From an uncultured Bacteroidales bacterium (GTDB lineage Bacteria; Bacteroidota; Bacteroidia; Bacteroidales; Bacteroidaceae): 16,728 nt of DNA. Both the position numbers and the translations under genes were made by a program. Of the stretch, positions 6,606 to 11,363 are shown in pieces. The DNA is taken from the NCBI GenBank assembly GCA_937901185.1, contig CALCHR010000253.1:1-16728 (forward strand), written 5' to 3'. A model generated the notes under the pieces. That model was not told the DNA's origin. It saw only the letters and a list, made by a program, of their open reading frames with translations, and ran no database searches. How positions within the stretch are numbered: position 1 is the first letter of the stretch; each line of letters starts with the position of its first letter.

Positions 6606-6728
6606 CTTAGTAGTTACTTTCGCGTTCTTAGTAGTTACCGAATTTTTCCTAGTAGTTACCGAAATTCACCTAGCTTTTACCTAAGAAACGCCCGAAAATG
6701 ACCCTTGATTTTCAAGAGGTTACAAAGG
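6606..6728 (+). repeat. dispersed intergenic repeat, copy B
   Basis: This is the same 123-base architecture as copy A, in the same orientation. It has units starting at 6606, 6627, 6649 and 6670 (CTTAGTAGTTAC, CTAGTAGTTACC and a degenerate CTAGCTTTTACC), the core AAGAAACGCCC (6683-6693), 'AAAATGAC', the palindrome CTTGA-TTT-TCAAG (6704-6716) and 'TTACAAAGG'. Unit sequences differ from copy A (AGTTACC in place of AAACTCC) while the core is nearly unchanged. A 49-base stretch (6645-6693) is identical to copy C in reverse complement. It lies between the divergent DUF3467 and ompA promoters. Confidence 0.88.
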
Positions 6729-6845
6729 GGTAAAAATAGGGGGATAAATACCCCGGCAGAAGGGGGCTTTATGCCCGGGCCATTGTAATCATATCTTAAA
6801 AAGCAGGGGCGCTTTCTATAAAAATCATAAAACTCGCCGTCGGGC
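6729..6845. other. gene-free leader region with G/C-rich inverted repeats upstream of the ompA promoter
   Basis: Between repeat B and the ompA promoter there is no plausible gene. The stretch contains GGGG-ATAAATA-CCCC, GGGC-TTTAT-GCCC and an 8-base palindrome GCCCGGGC, all within about 6740-6781, and is AT-rich after that. The clustering could be a protein-binding or structured element, but no known motif is recognised. Confidence 0.4.
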
Positions 6846-6877
6846 TTTGCAAGCTATCTTGATAGTCTCTATATTTG
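6846..6877 (+). promoter_or_regulatory. Bacteroidetes-type promoter for the ompA-family gene
   Basis: TTTG at 6846-6849, 20-base spacer, TATATTTG at 6870-6877 (full TAnnTTTG match). The predicted start is near 6884, giving a ~56-base leader. The leader holds a small hairpin at 6902-6918 (CCCGTC / GGCGGG with one G-U pair, 5-base loop). Confidence 0.88.
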
Positions 6878-6939
6878 TGTCAAGAAAAAGCAAAGAGAAG
6901 ACCCGTCATAGTGGCGGGCCAATAAAAAAGAAGCTGATT

Positions 6940-8076
6940 ATGAAAAAAGTTTTACCCGTATTGCTATTAGGAGCCTTCGCCCTCACAGGTTTTGCTCAGA
7001 AGGCTGTCTATGATAACAAGTTTTTCGACAACTGGTCGGTCGGCGTGATGGGCGGCGGCATCGTTCCTGCCAGCCACTCTGCCTTTTGGGGCGGCATGCG
7101 TCCGGCCTACGGTTTGGAGCTGACCAAGCAAATATCTCCTACGTTTGCCCTGGGCATTCAAGGCATGGCGGCCTCCAATGTGTCGGAGAGTCCCACCGTG
7201 GTGGATGCCAGCAACGTCAGCCTGCTCGGAAAAATCAATGTGAACAACCTGTTCTGGGGCTATAAAGGCGAGCCGCGCCTCTTTGAGGTGGAAGCCGTGG
7301 CCGGTGCCGGCTGGGGACACAGCTATCGCAGCGGCGCTCCCGATGCCAACTATCTGACGTCGAAGTATGGACTGAACCTCAACTTCAACCTGGGCCGGAA
7401 GAAAGCCTGGACCGTGGCCGTGAAGCCTGCCATCGTCTACAACATGGACACGCAGCCCGACGCCAAGTACAATGTGAACAACGCTGCGATAGAGGTGATG
7501 GCCGGCGTGACCTACCACTTCAAGAACAGCAACGGCAAGCACAGTTTCTGCTACGCTAAGCTCTACGACCAGGCAGAAGTGGACATCCTGAATGCAAAAA
7601 TCAACGACCTGCGCACCGGCATTGACGAGCGCAACGCTCTGCTGGCTAAGGAAAAAGAAACCGCAAACCGCCTCAGAGCCGAACTGAACGACTGGCGCAA
7701 CCGCAAGCCTGTGGTGGAAACCGTAGTGGTAAACAAGACCACAAAGACCAAGACGCTCGAGTCGGTAGTGACCTTCCGCCAAGGCAAAAGCACGGTAGAC
7801 GCCTCGCAGATGCCCAACGTGGAACGCGTGGCCACCTATCTGAAAAACCATAAGGAGGCCAAGGTGCTCATCAAGGGTTATGCCTCTCCCGAAGGCAGCG
7901 CCGAAGTAAATGCCCGCGTAGCCAAAGCCCGCGCAGAGGCCGTAAAGAGTCTGCTCATCCATAAATATAAAGTAGACGCCGAGCGCATCACCGCCGAAGG
8001 CGAGGGCGTGGGGCACCTATTTGCAGAGCCCGACTGGAACCGCGTCAGCATCTGCACCATCGACGACAACAAATAA
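6940..8076 (+). CDS. OmpA-family outer-membrane protein with variant peptidoglycan-binding site
   Basis: This 378-residue protein has a signal peptide ('MKKVLPVLLLGAFALTGFAQ'), a barrel region at ~21-205, a heptad-like coiled-coil stretch at ~211-256 ('VDILNAKINDLRTGIDERNALLAKEK...'), and a C-terminal OmpA-like domain from ~277 ('VTFRQGKSTVD', 'KVLIKGYASPEGSAEVN', 'VAKARAEAVKSLL', 'DWNRVSI'). The fold tethers the outer membrane to peptidoglycan. The usual Asp of the 'G.TD..G' motif that contacts diaminopimelate is Ser316 here, while the partner Arg is kept (Arg331). The GYASPEG variant is, to my knowledge, common in Bacteroidetes. The start at 6940 is chosen because an in-frame TTG at 6847 lies inside the promoter. 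A strong promoter suggests high expression, as usual for major OmpA proteins. Confidence 0.92.
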   Translation: MKKVLPVLLLGAFALTGFAQKAVYDNKFFDNWSVGVMGGGIVPASHSAFWGGMRPAYGLELTKQISPTFALGIQGMAASNVSESPTVVDASNVSLLGKINVNNLFWGYKGEPRLFEVEAVAGAGWGHSYRSGAPDANYLTSKYGLNLNFNLGRKKAWTVAVKPAIVYNMDTQPDAKYNVNNAAIEVMAGVTYHFKNSNGKHSFCYAKLYDQAEVDILNAKINDLRTGIDERNALLAKEKETANRLRAELNDWRNRKPVVETVVVNKTTKTKTLESVVTFRQGKSTVDASQMPNVERVATYLKNHKEAKVLIKGYASPEGSAEVNARVAKARAEAVKSLLIHKYKVDAERITAEGEGVGHLFAEPDWNRVSICTIDDNK

Positions 8077-8094
8077 AAATTTACCACCCATCAG

Positions 8095-8131
8095 GAAGAG
8101 CCGAGCCACCACGCCCGGCTCTTCTTGGTGG
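8095..8131 (+). terminator. likely terminator hairpin of the ompA gene, with an overlapping alternative stem
   Basis: GAAGAGCCG (8095-8103) and CGGCTCTTC (8116-8124) form a perfect 9-bp stem with a 12-base loop, 18 bases after the ompA stop. The T-run after it is poor. A second pair, CCACCA (8106-8111) with TGGTGG (8126-8131), overlaps the first stem and cannot form with it. Confidence 0.65.
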
Positions 8132-8171
8132 ATTTCTGCCTGCAGGATGCTATCACTCTGCCAGTTTTTTG

Positions 8172-8179
8172 TAACTTTG
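8172..8179 (+). promoter_or_regulatory. Bacteroidetes-type -7 element for the marC-aroA-porW operon
   Basis: TAACTTTG at 8172-8179 matches TAnnTTTG fully. No TTTG is found at the expected -33 distance, so the upstream element is weak. The predicted start is near 8186, ~32 bases before the ATG at 8218. Its position rules against the longer in-frame start at 8125. Confidence 0.7.
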
Positions 8180-8217
8180 CCACAAAACAAAGAACATTTC
8201 TTACTACCCTTACACCT

Positions 8218-8835
8218 ATGAGTTTCGACTATCTCCTCACGCGCCTCGATTTCCAAGAAATAGCCAGCGCCTTTATCGTACTCTTCGCCGTCATCGACAT
8301 CCTCGGCTCCACCCCCATCATCATCGACCAAAAGCAGAAGGGGCGTCCCGTCAGTGCTATCAAAGCCACCCTGCTATCTACGGCCCTGCTCGTAGGTTTC
8401 TTCTTTGCGGGCGACGCGCTGCTGCGCTTGTTCAGCGTGGATGTGCAGTCGTTTGCCGTAGCCGGCTCGCTCGTTATCTTCCTCATGGCGCTCGAGATGA
8501 TTCTCGACATAGAAATATTCAAAAACCTCGGCCCCATCAAGGAAGCCACCCTCGTGCCCGTGGTGTTTCCGCTCATTGCCGGTGCAGGCGCTTTCACCAC
8601 GCTGATATCGCTGCGCGCAGAATATGCTCAGGTAAACATTCTCACTGCCTTGACGCTGAACATGATCTTTGTCTACTGTGTGCTGCTAGCCACCGACAAG
8701 GTGGAACGCATCATCAGCAAGGGCACCATCTACCTGATGCGCAAATTCTTCGGCATCATCCTCTTGGCCATCTCCGTGCGCCTCTTCACAGCCAACTTGC
8801 TGCCCCTTATCGACAACCTTTCGCAACAGTCTTAA
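8218..8835 (+). CDS. MarC-family integral membrane protein
   Basis: This 205-residue protein has about six hydrophobic segments: 'IASAFIVLFAVIDILGSTPIII', 'LLSTALLVGFFFAGDALLRLF', 'FAVAGSLVIFLMALEMIL', 'ATLVPVVFPLIAGAGAFTTLI', 'ILTALTLNMIFVYCVLLAT' and a C-terminal one ('FFGIILLAISVRLFTANLL'). The order and motifs ('GS.P', 'VPVVFPLIAGAGAFTT') fit MarC (PF01914), an inner-membrane family once linked to multiple antibiotic resistance in E. coli, a link later questioned; its function is unknown. The ATG at 8218 is preferred because the promoter's -7 element lies just upstream and typical MarC proteins start shortly before the first helix. It is the first gene of the operon, with aroA 9 bases downstream. 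Confidence 0.93.
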   Translation: MSFDYLLTRLDFQEIASAFIVLFAVIDILGSTPIIIDQKQKGRPVSAIKATLLSTALLVGFFFAGDALLRLFSVDVQSFAVAGSLVIFLMALEMILDIEIFKNLGPIKEATLVPVVFPLIAGAGAFTTLISLRAEYAQVNILTALTLNMIFVYCVLLATDKVERIISKGTIYLMRKFFGIILLAISVRLFTANLLPLIDNLSQQS

Positions 8836-8844
8836 GTTGCCGAT

Positions 8845-10101
8845 ATGAATTACGACCTGACCTTCCCGGAAAAACTGCGAGCCACCATCGCCCTCCCGGC
8901 ATCTAAAAGTTTGTCGGCAAGAGCCTTGATTGTCTCCGCCCTGGCAGGTTCAGGACGCGTGGAGAACCTCTCCGACTGCGACGACACTCGCGTGATGCGC
9001 CATGCTCTTGAAGAAGACCCGACCGAAGTGGACATCATGGCCGCCGGAACAGCCATGCGCTTTCTGACAGCCTACTATGCCGCTACCGAAGGGCACCATA
9101 TTCTCACAGGTACGGCCCGCATGAAGCAACGCCCCATCGGCATCCTCGTAGAAGCCTTGCGCTCGCTCGGTGCCCACATAGAATATACCGAGCAAGAGGG
9201 CTATCCTCCACTGCGCATCCAAGGAAAAAAACTCCGTGGCGGCTCGTTGCAACTGCCCGCCGACGTCAGTTCACAATACGTCTCTGCCCTGCTCATGATA
9301 GGTCCAATGCTGACAGAAGGTCTGACACTGCATCTCGTAGGCGAAGTGGCCTCGCGCCCCTACATTGACATGACCCTCGGCCTCATGGCAGAGTTTGGCG
9401 CAGAAGCCCAATGGACCTCTGCCGACACCATCTGCGTAAGTCCACAGCCCTACAAGGCCGACGTAGTCTATACGGTAGAGCCCGACTGGAGCGCAGCGTC
9501 CTACTGGTATGAGATGGTGGCGCTCAGCAGTGACCCCGAAGCCTGCGTCGTGCTGCCCGGCTTACAGCAAGAGAGCCTTCAAGGCGACAGCAGCGTAGCC
9601 CACCTCTTTGAGAATCTTGGTATAGCTACACACTACGAGGCCGGCGGCATCCTCATCCACAAAAAAGAACCGGCAGCTGCGACCGACTGCCTAGAAATAG
9701 ACTTTACAGCCACACCCGACTTGGCTCAGACGCTCGTTGTCACCTGTGCCATGAAGGGACAAGCCTTCTACTTCGACGGACTGCAAAGCCTAAAAATAAA
9801 AGAGACCGACCGCATCCTGGCCCTACAAGCCGAGTTGCAAAAACTCGGTCTGCAAACCACATGTACTAACCATTCTATGAACTTCAAAGGCCCCAAACCC
9901 GGCGCTCTCCACAGCAAGCCGCTCATCAAGACCTACGACGACCACCGCATGGCTATGGCCTTCGCTCCCTGCGCCTTGCAATGTGGCAGCATCAGCATAG
10001 CCAATCCCGAAGTAGTGAGCAAATCGTATCCAACCTTTTGGGAAGACCTCCGCAGCATAGGCGTAAGCATCACTGAGAGAGGAAAGGAGGTGGCGTCATG
10101 A
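8845..10101 (+). CDS. aroA: 3-phosphoshikimate 1-carboxyvinyltransferase (EPSP synthase)
   Basis: This enzyme joins shikimate-3-phosphate and phosphoenolpyruvate to make EPSP, the sixth step of the shikimate pathway, in the cytoplasm. The 418 residues span the whole family length. Visible motifs: 'PASKSLSARAL' (Lys21), 'AAGTAMRFL' (66-74), 'RMKQRPI', 'SSQYVSALL' (142-150), 'TPDLAQT' (Asp292, general base position), 'IKETDRI' (Glu320, Arg323), 'YDDHRMAMA' (His367, Arg368) and 'SKSYP' (Lys393). Several positions differ from the E. coli enzyme: the Asn of 'NAGTAMRP' is Ala66, its Pro101 equivalent is Phe73, and 'SNRA' is 'SARA'. These may be lineage traits of Bacteroidetes AroA and could affect glyphosate sensitivity. 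It follows marC by 9 bases, and its TGA overlaps the next ATG (ATGA), so translation is coupled. Confidence 0.96.
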   Translation: MNYDLTFPEKLRATIALPASKSLSARALIVSALAGSGRVENLSDCDDTRVMRHALEEDPTEVDIMAAGTAMRFLTAYYAATEGHHILTGTARMKQRPIGILVEALRSLGAHIEYTEQEGYPPLRIQGKKLRGGSLQLPADVSSQYVSALLMIGPMLTEGLTLHLVGEVASRPYIDMTLGLMAEFGAEAQWTSADTICVSPQPYKADVVYTVEPDWSAASYWYEMVALSSDPEACVVLPGLQQESLQGDSSVAHLFENLGIATHYEAGGILIHKKEPAAATDCLEIDFTATPDLAQTLVVTCAMKGQAFYFDGLQSLKIKETDRILALQAELQKLGLQTTCTNHSMNFKGPKPGALHSKPLIKTYDDHRMAMAFAPCALQCGSISIANPEVVSKSYPTFWEDLRSIGVSITERGKEVAS

Positions 10102-10502
10102 CTGCCCTCATCCTCCTGCTCATTGCTATTTTTCTGATATCTATTACCCTCGGACTGGTGCGCCTTTGGTGGTACAAACGCCGCGGTCAAGAAGTGCCCG
10201 AAATACAGAAGGCAAACGACGACGGGTGCTGCGGACAGCACGAAGTATGCGAGAAAGACAGTCTGCTGGCTGCCGTGAGCCGCGACATTGAGTACTACGA
10301 AGACGAAGAACTTGACGCCTACCGCGGCAAAGCCTCAGACGCCTACAGCGATAAAGAAGTGGAGCAGTTTCAAGACATCCTCTATACCCTTCGCAGCGAA
10401 GAAGTGGCCGGATGGGTGCGCTCGTTGCAGCTGCGTGGCATAGAACTGCCCGACGCCTTGAAGGACGAAGTGTTTATGATTGTCGGCGAGCGCCGCCACT
10501 AA
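10098..10502 (+). CDS. small membrane-anchored protein of unknown function with a CC-x5-C motif
   Basis: This 134-residue protein has one N-terminal transmembrane helix ('TALILLLIAIFLISITLGLVRLWW', residues 2-25) followed by positive charges ('YKRRG'), so the rest should face the cytoplasm. A 'DGCCGQHEVCEKDSL' stretch (Cys44, Cys45, Cys51) follows, then an acidic, helical C-terminal part ('IEYYEDEELDAYRG', 'YSDKEVEQFQDILYTLRSEEV'). I recognise no catalytic domain. The gene overlaps aroA by 4 bases and is 27 bases ahead of a metal-type ABC permease. The cysteine trio next to a metal transporter gene suggests metal or redox binding, but that is inference only. The layout (one helix, then a Cys cluster) is loosely like the FeoB-associated Cys-rich proteins, but it is longer and not obviously related. 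Confidence 0.85.
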   Translation: MTALILLLIAIFLISITLGLVRLWWYKRRGQEVPEIQKANDDGCCGQHEVCEKDSLLAAVSRDIEYYEDEELDAYRGKASDAYSDKEVEQFQDILYTLRSEEVAGWVRSLQLRGIELPDALKDEVFMIVGERRH

Positions 10503-10529
10503 TACCCAAAAGAAATACGCCCCTCCTCT

Positions 10530-11348
10530 ATGGAAATCCTCAGCTACTCTTTTATACAAAACGCTCTGCTCGGCGGTCTATTGGCCAGTTTGCTCTGCGC
10601 CATGGTGGGCACTTATGTTGTCACACGGCGCTTGGTGATAGCCGGCGGCGGAGTGGCTCACGCATCTTTGGGCGGCGTAGGTCTGGGAGCTTATTTTGGT
10701 TTCTCCCCTCTGCTTGGAGCTGCCGCCTTCGCCCTCTTCTCAGGCTACAGCATTGAGTGGTTGAGCCGCCGCCATGGTGCCCGAGAAGATTCAGCCACCG
10801 CCATGCTCTGGACCTTTGGTATGAGCATCGGCATCTTGTTCTCTTTTCTCGCCCCCGGCTTCATGACCGAACTACCGGCCTATCTTTTTGGCGACATCCT
10901 TTCCATCAGCCACAGCGACCTCATCACCATAGGACTGCTGACTGCACTCACAGCCCTGCTCTTCTACTTTTTTCTCCCTATCATTGTGAGCATCTCCTAC
11001 GACCGTGATTTCGCCATCACACAAGGTCTCCCGGTGCGTTTCTTTGAGTTCGTCCTGACCACACTCACAGCCTTGACCATCGTCAGTTGCTTGCACATCG
11101 TCGGCATTGTGTTGGTCATCTCCCTCCTCTCCATCCCGCAAATGACAGCCGCCATCTTCGTGCGCACCTTCCGCAGCATGGTTTTCCTCTCTGCCTTGTT
11201 GGGCTACGCCGGCTGCTTGTGCGGCCTCGTAGTATCCTTCTACTTTAACGTGCCCAGCGGCGCAGCTATCATCCTCGCCTCTGTGAGTATTTATATATTG
11301 AGTAGGGCAATAAAAAAGCTCCACCTCCGTTTTTTCTGTAGCCCATAG
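10530..11348 (+). CDS. metal ABC transporter permease (ZnuB/MntB/TroC type)
   Basis: This 272-residue protein fits the ABC-3 family (PF00950), the membrane subunit of importers for Zn2+, Mn2+ or Fe2+. It has about eight hydrophobic segments and characteristic blocks: 'SFIQNALLGGLLASLLCAMVG', 'VVTRRLVIAGGGVAHASLGGVGLG', 'FGDILSISHSDL', 'SYDRDFAITQGLP' (the coupling region that meets the ATPase), 'LHIVGIVLVISLLSIPQMTAAIF' and 'SGAAIILASVSIYIL'. Which metal is carried cannot be told from the sequence. No ATPase or binding-protein gene is adjacent; both must be elsewhere if the transporter works. It sits in the operon 27 bases after the Cys-containing membrane protein and 15 bases before the PorW/SprE-type gene. 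Confidence 0.93.
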   Translation: MEILSYSFIQNALLGGLLASLLCAMVGTYVVTRRLVIAGGGVAHASLGGVGLGAYFGFSPLLGAAAFALFSGYSIEWLSRRHGAREDSATAMLWTFGMSIGILFSFLAPGFMTELPAYLFGDILSISHSDLITIGLLTALTALLFYFFLPIIVSISYDRDFAITQGLPVRFFEFVLTTLTALTIVSCLHIVGIVLVISLLSIPQMTAAIFVRTFRSMVFLSALLGYAGCLCGLVVSFYFNVPSGAAIILASVSIYILSRAIKKLHLRFFCSP

Positions 11349-11363
11349 AACTTTGGCAGACCT

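Noticed and set aside
5136..6728. Methyltransferase-DUF3467 segment as a mobile cassette between direct repeats A and B
   Set aside because: Copies A and B are too diverged in their units for easy recombination, no recombinase is present, and both genes look native.
6847..6939. N-terminal extension of the OmpA protein from a TTG at 6847
   Set aside because: The TTG is part of the -33 promoter element, and the signal peptide begins at 6940.
8125..8217. N-terminal extension of the MarC protein from 8125
   Set aside because: The -7 element at 8172-8179 lies within it and a normal MarC start is at 8218.
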